Below are positions 1-6,072 of a DNA stretch of 35,131 bases, one piece after another. The stretch is from contig URFM01000039.1 of assembly GCA_900547035.1 (NCBI GenBank), positions 1 through 35,131 on the forward strand, written 5' to 3'. Numbering within the stretch: the stretch's first letter is position 1; every line of letters begins with the position of its first letter. The notes below the pieces were generated by a model. That model searched no databases, was not told the DNA's origin, and saw nothing but the letters and a program-made list of their open reading frames with translations. The stretch is from an uncultured Clostridium sp. GTDB lineage: Bacteria > Bacillota > Clostridia > Lachnospirales > Lachnospiraceae. Position numbers and translations under genes: made by a program.

Positions 1-5
1 CCGAG

Positions 6-155
6 GCTCAAAAAAGCCCGGAATATCAAGGAAAATCATCGCTCAGACGATTGAAATACGGCCTCAAGGCTGCACGTCGCGCTCCCCAGTTCAGCAAGAG
101 ATAATCAGCCATACAAACAAAATCAGAATTGCTCAAAGAGCCCGGAAAATCAAGG
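6..155 (+). repeat. Pair of imperfect direct repeats in the leading intergenic region
   Basis: A 26-base unit at 6-31 recurs at 131-155 with only a few changes. Both begin GCTCAAA, contain GCCCGGAA and end ATCAAGG. The second copy supplies the left arm of the terminator at 135-172. The first copy has no matching right arm nearby. The 99 bases between them hold no credible ORF or RNA gene. The copies could come from duplication of a terminator region; their origin is unknown. Confidence 0.5.
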
Positions 156-172
156 TTTTTCGGGCTCTTTTT
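135..172 (+). terminator. Rho-independent terminator
   Basis: AAAGAGCCCG at 135-144 pairs perfectly with CGGGCTCTTT at 161-170, with extra A/T pairing inside the loop, and a T run follows. It probably ends a transcript entering from before position 1 and insulates the promoter at 210-238. Confidence 0.8.
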
Positions 173-209
173 GTGCGGAAGGAATTTCTTTTAAGCGGAC
201 AGTTAATAC

Positions 210-238
210 TTGACAATTTCATACCATTCTGGTAGGAT
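210..238 (+). promoter_or_regulatory. Sigma-A-type promoter with internal dyad, driving the ABC importer operon
   Basis: A perfect -35 box TTGACA (210-215) is separated by 17 bases from a -10 box TAGGAT (233-238). A short dyad, TACC-N5-GGTA at 222-234, lies in the spacer and touches the -10 box, where a repressor could bind. The first start codon is at 280, giving a leader of roughly 35 bases. Confidence 0.75.
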
Positions 239-279
239 AAAGGAAGTTAAATAAAACTAACTCCAAGGAGAACGATAAT

Positions 280-888
280 TTGACTTGCATTTTCCTGAAT
301 CCTGTTGTAGAACAGATGTATGCCAGAAAGGAGCTGTACAGCTTTTTGGAACGAAGAGGATTTCGGCCGGTTTCCTGTAGTAAAAACTGGGGAGATATCG
401 TGCTGGAAAAGTATCGGAAAGCGGCAGAAGAATCACATAGAGCAATTGCGGATGTACGTTGCCCGCGAGCGGCTCACATGGTAAGGAGATTGAAGTGTAA
501 GGACGGACTGAGCTTGCCGAATATTGAGCCGATTTTGTTTCACTGTGCCAGAGAGATTAGCGTCAGGCCGGAATTGAAGGGAATGCAGAAACTGATTACG
601 ACCCCTTGCGAAATTTTGGCGGATGAAGGGAATTCCCTGGGGCTTTTGGAAACCGAATTTCTTACATGGAATGAATTTTTAAGAAGAATTGGAGAAAGCT
701 TTCCGGGACAAAAACTTGAGAAAAGCCCGATACCGCCGGGCTTTTTCGCAGGCATGGAAAAAGTGGACAGTATTACCGGGGCAGGGGAAATTGAGGAGTA
801 TCTGAAAAAGGAAAACTGGAGAGGAAGGAAAATGGTGGAAATGCTCTGGTGCGGCGGAGGTTGTCACAATGGGGATGGGGTGATTTGA
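280..888 (+). CDS. Small FeFe-hydrogenase-like (H-cluster domain-like) protein, first gene of an ABC importer operon
   Basis: This 202-residue protein starts with TTG behind AAGGAG at 265-270. I see no signal peptide. Its cysteines fall in an order recalling the catalytic domain of FeFe hydrogenases: RCP (Cys61), HCARE (Cys89), TTPC (Cys110) and, near the C-terminus, WCGGGCHNGDG (Cys191, Cys195). The last matches the CPGGC-x-N-G-G-G motif of the family. These correspond to the four ligands of the hydrogenase [4Fe-4S]H cluster (family knowledge: CCP, MPC, CxxxC). The proton-relay Cys is Arg60, and the Lys after MPC is Leu113, so hydrogenase activity is unlikely. The protein is also shorter than a complete H-cluster domain. 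Its end overlaps or abuts the permease start, so it probably acts with the transporter. An iron-sulfur sensor or a cofactor-handling protein is possible; this is inference. Confidence 0.6.
   Translation: MTCIFLNPVVEQMYARKELYSFLERRGFRPVSCSKNWGDIVLEKYRKAAEESHRAIADVRCPRAAHMVRRLKCKDGLSLPNIEPILFHCAREISVRPELKGMQKLITTPCEILADEGNSLGLLETEFLTWNEFLRRIGESFPGQKLEKSPIPPGFFAGMEKVDSITGAGEIEEYLKKENWRGRKMVEMLWCGGGCHNGDGVI
721..746 (+). terminator. Terminator-like hairpin inside the coding region of the hydrogenase-like gene
   Basis: AAAAGCCCG (721-729) pairs perfectly with CGGGCTTTT (737-745) across a 7-base loop, followed by another T. This is the shape of an intrinsic terminator, placed about 140 bases before the gene's stop. 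It could reduce transcription into the downstream transporter genes, although translating ribosomes would normally prevent folding. Confidence 0.45.
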
Positions 889-890
889 AA

Positions 891-1658
891 GTGAAGGGGA
901 TCAAGAAGGGGATTCCGGCTGCAATTGTGATTCTGGCGGTGCTGGGAATCTGGTATGGGGTTTGTGAACTAGGGATATTTAACGCCTATGTTCTGCCGTC
1001 GCCGGGTAAGGTACTTAGCAGTTTTGCGGATATGTGCCGCAGGGGAGAGCTGGCGGAAGATATCGGAATTAGCATGATCCGGGTGATTAAGGGCTTTTCC
1101 ATCGCTTTTGTGATGGCCTTTATTCTTGGGATGCTGAGAGCGGTAATTCCGGGTTCAGGGGCCTATTTCGAGTATTTGGTACAGTTTTTCAGAAATGTGC
1201 CGCCCCTCAGTATGATTCCGCTGCTGATTCTCTGGTGCGGTATTGGAGAAACTACCAAAGTGGTGATTATTGTCCTGGCCTCCTTTTTCCCTATGTATCT
1301 AAATATTGTGAAAGGCTTTACGGGCTGCGACCAAAAACTGCTGGAAGTAGGAGATATGTTTGGTTACAGTCCGGCGGAAAAGTTTTGGAAGATTGTGCTG
1401 CCCTATGCCACGGCCGACATTCTGGTGGGTATGCGTATCGGACTGGGATACAGCTGGCGGGCGATTATCGGTGCGGAAATGGTAGCGGCTTCTACAGGTC
1501 TGGGGCATCTGATCCTTTTTGCCCAGCAAATGTCCCGAACAGATAAGGTAATTGTGGGAATTTTTGTGATTGGTATTGTGGGATATGCAACGGACCGGAT
1601 TTTTGGCCTGATTATTGGAAAACTTGTGAAAGGAAACGGAAATCATGGCTGGGATTGA
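891..1658 (+). CDS. ABC transporter permease, nitrate/taurine/sulfonate (SsuC/TauC) type
   Basis: This is the membrane subunit of a NitT/TauT-family importer, about 255 residues from GTG 891. TTG at 885, overlapping the stop of the preceding gene, and an upstream start at 849 are alternatives. I chose 891 because GGGGATGGGG at 871-880 can serve as the ribosome site. Several hydrophobic segments are visible, and the cytoplasmic EAA-type loop follows GYSPAEKFWKIVLP with a conserved later glycine. Length fits the family (about 250-270). Its 3' end overlaps the ATPase gene by 14 bases, which supports co-translation. The substrate cannot be read from the sequence. Confidence 0.9.
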   Translation: MKGIKKGIPAAIVILAVLGIWYGVCELGIFNAYVLPSPGKVLSSFADMCRRGELAEDIGISMIRVIKGFSIAFVMAFILGMLRAVIPGSGAYFEYLVQFFRNVPPLSMIPLLILWCGIGETTKVVIIVLASFFPMYLNIVKGFTGCDQKLLEVGDMFGYSPAEKFWKIVLPYATADILVGMRIGLGYSWRAIIGAEMVAASTGLGHLILFAQQMSRTDKVIVGIFVIGIVGYATDRIFGLIIGKLVKGNGNHGWD

Positions 1659-2421
1659 GATCGTGGATCTGAAAAAGTCCTACGATGTGGAGAAAAGAGA
1701 GCTGCCGGTTTTAACTGGAATCAATCTGAAAATTCCGGAGAAGCAGATTACTGTGATTTTGGGAAGAAGCGGCTGCGGCAAAACAACGCTGCTGCGCTTG
1801 GCCGGCGGCCTGGAAAAGCCGGATTCCGGTCAGATTGTCTGTGAAGGTTCTCACCGGATGGCATTTGTTTTTCAGGAGCCAAGACTTATGCCCTGGCTTA
1901 CGGTAGAGCGCAATATTTCGTTCGGCCTGCGCAGGAAGGAGAGACAGGAAAACAGGGAGCGGATTCGAGAGATTATCCGTGTAGTGGGATTGGAAGGCTT
2001 TGAAGGAGCGTATCCCTCTCAGCTTTCGGGAGGGATGCAGCAGAGAGCCGCCCTGGCCAGGGCTTTGGCCTATCGTCCTTCCTTTATCATGATGGATGAA
2101 CCTTTTGCGGCTTTGGACTACTTTACCAGAGAGCAAATGCAGCAGGAACTTCTTCGGGTTCAGAGGACGGAAAACTGCAGCATCTTGTTTGTCACTCACA
2201 GCATTGACGAAGCCCTGCTTTTGGGCAGCCGGATTGTGGTGATTGATCAGGGAAAGGTCAGAAAGGAGTATCAGGTAGATGACGCGGTGGGGGGACAGAG
2301 GGAACGAAATTTGCTGGCGGAGCCTTTAATCGGGCTGAAGAAAGATATTTTAAAGCAGCTGAACACAGACGCGAAAACAGGTACTGACAAGGTACTTGAC
2401 ATAAAACAGCAGGAGGATTGA
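1645..2421 (+). CDS. ABC transporter ATP-binding protein, SsuB/TauB type
   Basis: This 258-residue ATPase energises the importer. The Walker A motif GRSGCGKTT is at residues 40-48, the Q-loop lies in FVFQEPRLMPW, the ABC signature LSGGMQQR is at 127-134, Walker B FIMMDEP at 147-153, and the switch histidine in VTHSIDEA near 185. The QEPRLMPW sequence is typical of nitrate/sulfonate importers. The ATG at 1645 is preceded by GGAAACGGAAA and lies inside the permease gene. All motifs are intact, so the protein should be active. The lipoprotein gene begins 3 bases after the stop. Confidence 0.93.
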   Translation: MAGIEIVDLKKSYDVEKRELPVLTGINLKIPEKQITVILGRSGCGKTTLLRLAGGLEKPDSGQIVCEGSHRMAFVFQEPRLMPWLTVERNISFGLRRKERQENRERIREIIRVVGLEGFEGAYPSQLSGGMQQRAALARALAYRPSFIMMDEPFAALDYFTREQMQQELLRVQRTENCSILFVTHSIDEALLLGSRIVVIDQGKVRKEYQVDDAVGGQRERNLLAEPLIGLKKDILKQLNTDAKTGTDKVLDIKQQED

Positions 2422-2424
2422 ATT

Positions 2425-3483
2425 ATGAAGAAAATTTTAGCAGTAATGACAGCGATCGGCGTAGGCGCCATGGCCCTTTCCGGCTGCGGCCAGTCTCAGA
2501 CCCAGGAGAGTCCGGCAGAGACAGAAAGCCAGACTGTGACGGAGAGCCAGACTCAGCCGGAGAATGAGACTCAGGCGGAAAGTCAGGAGGAGGGTGCTTC
2601 CCAGGAGGAAACGCAGCTGGATCTGGACCAGCTGGTATTTACCTATGTTACCGCCCCTCTAAACGTTCCAAGCATTGTAGAGAAGAATCAGGGGATTTTC
2701 GCGGATGCGTTCAGCAAGTATGGACTTGACGTAGAGTACGCTGAAATTACATCTGGAGCGGATCAGACCCAGGCTTTGGCTTCCGGGGACGTTCAGGTCC
2801 TCTATGCGGTAGGAGGAAGCTCCGTGATACTTTCTGCGGCTAACGGGGCGGATATTCAGATTGTTAATATGTACAGCCGCTCGCCCAAGGCTTTTTGCCT
2901 GTATACTAAGGATGAAAGCCTGACGACACCTGAGAGCCTGGCGGGAAAGACCATTGCGGGCCCCGTGGGGACCAACCTTCACGAGCTTTTGGCCGCATAT
3001 CTGGCAACAGCGGATATGACCATTGAGGATGTAAATTATGTAAATATGTCGATTCCGGATGCGATGGCCGGTCTGGAGGGCGGAAGCCTTGACGTTGCTA
3101 TGCTGGCAGGCGCCACAGCCTATCAGGCGGAACAGTCCGGCTACCATTTGGTAACCGATGGAGAGGGCCTGATCGATGCCAGCATCGCGGTTGCGGTAAC
3201 AGGTGAGTTCGCGGAAAATTATCCGCAGCTGGTGGAGACTTTGAAAGAAGCTCAGGGAACCATCAGCGACTTCATGGAAAATCATTATGAGGAAACCATG
3301 GAAATCGTGGCGCAGGAGCTGGATTTGGATGCGGAGGCTGTGAAAGAAATGTATACAGCATATGATTTCAGCACCGATGTGACGGAGTCGGATATTGCCG
3401 GCCTTCAGAAAACGGCGGATTTTATGCTGGAAGCGGAAATGATTGACAGCGCATTTGACGTGAACACGCTGTTTGCGGAATAA
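2425..3483 (+). CDS. Lipoprotein substrate-binding protein, NMT1/ThiY/SsuA-like
   Basis: This is the extracellular binding subunit of the importer, 352 residues. A signal sequence ends in a lipobox LSGC (Cys21). A linker rich in Ser, Gln, Glu and Thr (about 23-66) tethers the binding domain to the membrane. The folded part resembles NMT1/SsuA-type periplasmic proteins: the N-terminal strand is followed by GIFADAFSKYGLDVEY, then GDVQVLYAVGG and SLAGKTIAGPVGT. ATG 2425 follows CAGGAGG. It is last in the operon, and a strong terminator begins 22 bases after the stop. The ligand could be an aromatic sulfonate, nitrate-like ion, thiamine precursor or other small molecule; the sequence does not decide. 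Confidence 0.88.
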   Translation: MKKILAVMTAIGVGAMALSGCGQSQTQESPAETESQTVTESQTQPENETQAESQEEGASQEETQLDLDQLVFTYVTAPLNVPSIVEKNQGIFADAFSKYGLDVEYAEITSGADQTQALASGDVQVLYAVGGSSVILSAANGADIQIVNMYSRSPKAFCLYTKDESLTTPESLAGKTIAGPVGTNLHELLAAYLATADMTIEDVNYVNMSIPDAMAGLEGGSLDVAMLAGATAYQAEQSGYHLVTDGEGLIDASIAVAVTGEFAENYPQLVETLKEAQGTISDFMENHYEETMEIVAQELDLDAEAVKEMYTAYDFSTDVTESDIAGLQKTADFMLEAEMIDSAFDVNTLFAE

Positions 3484-3504
3484 CTAAGAACAGAAAGCAA
3501 AAGA

Positions 3505-3551
3505 CGTTTCTCCATTCCAGAGATTCAATTGGATTGGAGAAACGCCTTTTT
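3505..3551. terminator. Bidirectional terminator between convergent genes
   Basis: A 14-base arm (3505-3518) pairs with 3531-3544 with one mismatch. On the plus strand it is followed by CCTTTTT. Read from the minus strand it is followed by a weaker T-rich stretch, so it can end both the ABC operon and the cell-wall-repeat gene. Confidence 0.85.
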
Positions 3552-3578
3552 GCATCAAGAGTACATTATATTCAAATT

Positions 3579-4037
3579 TTAGCGGAAAACGCCAGTTTTC
3601 GTTCCCCTTGTTACATGTCCATAGCTGTCCCATTCCGTGTAAACATAGGGAGAATCCGGAGTAGTGCCATTTTCTGTGAAAGTATAGGTTTCACCATTAT
3701 AGCTGCGGTCTCCGGTTACCATTTTGCAGGAATTATTGTCAAAGTAGTAGACATTTCCGTTGATCTTCATGATGCCTCCCTGAAGCTCGCCGGTATCGGC
3801 AGCATAGTACCAGGTGTTGTCCCTCTGAATCCAGCCAGTTCTTAAAATCTGATCGTTTCCAAAGTAGAACCAGTGGTTTTTGTAAAGAACCCAGTTGTTG
3901 GTGCAGTAGGAACCGTCGCCCCACTGATATTTGGTACCCTGGGAAGTGGAAACAAATCCTGCTGCCAAGGATGTAAATGCGGAGCCGGCGGTCAGGGCCA
4001 GAGCAAGAGAAATGGTTGCGAAGCGTTTTAATTTCAT
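3579..4037 (-). CDS. Small secreted cell-wall/choline-binding-repeat protein
   Basis: This 152-residue protein begins at ATG 4037 behind a GGGGGA site; an in-frame extension to 4118 would run into the promoter and was rejected. Residues 1-26 form a Sec signal peptide with an Ala-rich end (SLAA). The mature protein is made mainly of aromatic repeats of the cell-wall/glucan-binding type: NHWFYFGNDQILRTGW (about 54-69), NTWYYAADTGELQGG (74-88) and GNVYYFDNNSCKMVTG (94-109), with a degenerate fourth. No catalytic domain is attached, unlike most members. It may be a surface adhesin or wall-stress protein. Expression appears to be governed by the MerR-type promoter at 4088-4118. Confidence 0.85.
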   Translation of the reverse strand: MKLKRFATISLALALTAGSAFTSLAAGFVSTSQGTKYQWGDGSYCTNNWVLYKNHWFYFGNDQILRTGWIQRDNTWYYAADTGELQGGIMKINGNVYYFDNNSCKMVTGDRSYNGETYTFTENGTTPDSPYVYTEWDSYGHVTRGTKTGVFR

Positions 4038-4087
4038 AGAAAAATCCCCCTTTGATGGATGTTTTATCTTGTACTGCTTACAGGAAC

Positions 4088-4118
4088 AGTGTACACCCTG
4101 GAGCAGCTCCAGGGTCAA
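4088..4118 (-). promoter_or_regulatory. MerR-family-type promoter/operator for the cell-wall-repeat gene
   Basis: Reading the minus strand, -35 TTGACC (4118-4113) and -10 TACACT (4093-4088) are 19 bases apart. The spacer is filled by a perfect dyad, ACCCTGGAGC-N1-GCTCCAGGGT, at 4095-4115. An over-long 19-base spacer carrying a GC-rich dyad is the hallmark of promoters untwisted by MerR-family activators. It points at the gene starting at 4037, with a leader of about 40 bases. No MerR-type gene is in the window. Confidence 0.8.
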
Positions 4119-4156
4119 GGAACGTAATCAATTCGTAAGGGATTGGAAGAAAAATG

Positions 4157-4888
4157 TCAGATCCAGCCGCCGTCCAGTCCGATAACCTGGCCGGTAAGAT
4201 AAGAATTTTTATACCCCAGATGATATACCAGGTCCGCCACCTCTTCCGCCTTCCCCAGGCGGCCGGCAGGGATTTCATCTACCAGAGCAATGAGGTCTTC
4301 TTCCGACATCCACTGGTTCATTTCCGTGTCAATCGCTCCGCAGGCTACAGCGTTGACCTGAATATTGGAGGGGGCAAGTTCTTTTGCCAACGCCTTGGTG
4401 AGGGCATTGATTCCGCCTTTGGTGGCAGAGTAAGCTGCCTCACAGGAGGCGCCGCAGACGCCCCATACAGAGGAAATGTTGATGATTTTTCCTTGCTGCT
4501 GCTGTACCATATAGGGAATAGCAAGCTTGCAGCAGTTAAAAGCAGAGGTAAGATTCATGTGAAGCATTCGCTCCCAATCCTGGGAAGACATGTCCTGAAG
4601 TAAGCCGATATAGGAAACACCGGCATTGTTAACCAGAACGTCTACGCCTCCGAATCTAGTTTTTATTTTTGAGAAGAGCTCCTGGCAGCAGCTCATATCG
4701 CCCATATCGCCTAAATAAGCAAGGCATGGAACCTGGAACCCTTCGATTTCCTTTTGCGTTTGAAGCAGACGGTCTTTGGTACGGATGCAGCTGATGACTA
4801 CGTTGTAGCCTTTTTTGGCAAATTTGACAGCGATGGCTTTGCCGATGCCGCGGGAGGCACCGGTAACAAGAACAGTTTTTCTGGACAT
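4157..4888 (-). CDS. Short-chain dehydrogenase/reductase, FabG-like 3-oxoacyl-ACP reductase type
   Basis: This 243-residue NAD(P)-dependent oxidoreductase has the classical short-chain fold. The nucleotide-binding TGASRGIG is at residues 9-16, NNAG at 87-90, Ser140 in INISS, and the catalytic Tyr153-x3-Lys157 in YSATKGG. Length is standard. ATG 4888 has an excellent AGGAAGGAG site. The closest role by motif is 3-oxoacyl-ACP reductase, but it stands outside any fatty-acid gene cluster and other carbonyl substrates are possible. It shares strand with the cell-wall-repeat gene, but the MerR-type promoter between them suggests separate control. No terminator with a T run follows it. Confidence 0.88.
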   Translation of the reverse strand: MSRKTVLVTGASRGIGKAIAVKFAKKGYNVVISCIRTKDRLLQTQKEIEGFQVPCLAYLGDMGDMSCCQELFSKIKTRFGGVDVLVNNAGVSYIGLLQDMSSQDWERMLHMNLTSAFNCCKLAIPYMVQQQQGKIINISSVWGVCGASCEAAYSATKGGINALTKALAKELAPSNIQVNAVACGAIDTEMNQWMSEEDLIALVDEIPAGRLGKAEEVADLVYHLGYKNSYLTGQVIGLDGGWI

Positions 4889-4947
4889 ATGGAATCTCCT
4901 TCCTCAAAAAGCAGCAGTTTAACATTCATTTACCGTCAGCAACAGCT

Positions 4948-4975
4948 CAGGACATTCGCTGTCCTGAACGGTTAC
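4948..4975 (+). repeat. Hairpin ending in a dispersed CCTGAACRGYTAC-type motif
   Basis: CAGGACA (4948-4954) pairs with TGTCCTG (4960-4966), and CCTGAACGGTTAC ends at 4975. The same terminal motif occurs in other intergenic regions of this window (7604, 8705 reversed, 8797, 13359, 31246), so this looks like one copy of a small dispersed element. It sits in the divergent gap between the dehydrogenase and trxB. Confidence 0.5.
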
Positions 4976-5087
4976 CATTATTATAAAATCTTCCCGGAAG
5001 GAATGCAAGAGGACGCAGGAAGGGGGAAAACTCCATGGAACCATAAGAGAATCGTAAGAAAATTCCCTGCAATAAATTAAGATCTTG

Positions 5088-5096
5088 TGGTATGAT
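5088..5096 (+). promoter_or_regulatory. Extended -10 promoter for trxB
   Basis: TGGTATGAT at 5088-5096 is an extended -10 element (TG-N-TATGAT). No good -35 is present (CTGCAA at 5067-5072 is the best), as is usual for extended -10 promoters. It lies about 45 bases before the trxB start. Confidence 0.5.
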
Positions 5097-5139
5097 ATTA
5101 AGTATAGATAAAATTTAAAGCGAAAGGTACATTGCGGAT

Positions 5140-6054
5140 ATGTATGATTTAATTATTATCGGCTCCGGCCCTGCGGGTCTGGCGGCCGCTATTTACGCTC
5201 AAAGAGCAAAGCTGAATACCCTGGTCATCGAGCGCGCGATGGTAAGCGGAGGACAGGTTTTGAATACTTATGAAGTGGACAACTATCCGGGGCTCCCTGG
5301 CATTGGCGGATATGAGCTGGGGATGAAGTTTCGGGAACATGCGGACAAGCTGGGTGCTTTGTTTGCGGAGGACGAGGTGGTCCGCGTTGAGGATGAGGGC
5401 GCTGGCAAGGTGAAGCGGGTTGTGGGTGAGAAAGATACCTATGAGGCGAAATCCTTAATTTTAGCTACAGGGGCTCATCATCGGCTTCTGGAGGTTCCGG
5501 GGGAAAAGGAACTTTCCGGAGCGGGAGTTTCCTACTGCGCCACCTGTGACGGCGCCTTTTTCCGCAACAAGGTGACGGCGGTGATCGGTGGAGGCGATGT
5601 GGCGGTGGAGGATGCCATTTTTCTGGCCAGAATGTGCTCCAAAGTTTATGTGATTCACCGCAGAAATGAACTGAGAGCGGCGAAGAGCCTTCAGGAAAAG
5701 CTGTTTTCTCTGGATAATGTGGAAATGGTTTGGGACAGCGTTGCGGAGGAAATTTGCGGAGAAGGGCAGGTGGACAGCCTGAAAATCTCCAATGTAAAGA
5801 CAGGAGAAAAACGTACCCTTTCTTTGCAGGGCGTATTTATTGCTGTTGGTATCACTCCGGAGAGCCAGGCGTTTGAAGGTCTGGTAGAGATGGAGAAGGG
5901 ATATATTAAGGCAGGAGAGGACTGCGCGACTTCCGCTCCTGGTATTTTTGCGGCAGGAGATGTAAGAAAGAAAAACCTGCGTCAGATTATTACGGCGGCG
6001 GCTGATGGGGCAAACGCGGTAACCAGCGCGGAACATTATTTGACGAGGCACTAG
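5140..6054 (+). CDS. trxB: Thioredoxin reductase
   Basis: This 304-residue flavoenzyme passes electrons from NADPH to thioredoxin in the cytoplasm. The FAD-binding GSGPAG is at residues 8-13, the redox-active CATC at 133-136 followed by DGAFF, the second dinucleotide site GGGDVAVE at about 150-157, the NADPH-contact HRRNELRA at 173-180, and the closing FAD motif GIFAAGDVR near 275-283. Length and motif order are those of low-molecular-weight bacterial TrxB. The ribosome site before ATG 5140 is poor (GCGGA). The cell-wall hydrolase gene starts 18 bases after the stop and may be co-transcribed. No thioredoxin gene is nearby. Confidence 0.95.
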   Translation: MYDLIIIGSGPAGLAAAIYAQRAKLNTLVIERAMVSGGQVLNTYEVDNYPGLPGIGGYELGMKFREHADKLGALFAEDEVVRVEDEGAGKVKRVVGEKDTYEAKSLILATGAHHRLLEVPGEKELSGAGVSYCATCDGAFFRNKVTAVIGGGDVAVEDAIFLARMCSKVYVIHRRNELRAAKSLQEKLFSLDNVEMVWDSVAEEICGEGQVDSLKISNVKTGEKRTLSLQGVFIAVGITPESQAFEGLVEMEKGYIKAGEDCATSAPGIFAAGDVRKKNLRQIITAAADGANAVTSAEHYLTRH

Positions 6055-6072
6055 AGGAAGAGGGGCATTGGG

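Noticed and set aside
1..134. Possible tRNA or tmRNA tail at the window start
   Set aside because: No T-loop or acceptor stem could be matched; only the direct repeat and a small ATCG/CGAT dyad are visible.
849..890. Extended N-terminus of the NitT-type permease
   Set aside because: The extra residues are coded inside the preceding gene and the region lacks a ribosome site; the GTG at 891 or TTG at 885 fits better.
4038..4118. Extended N-terminus of the cell-wall-repeat protein
   Set aside because: It would begin within the -35 box of the MerR-type promoter, and the signal peptide starts cleanly at 4037.
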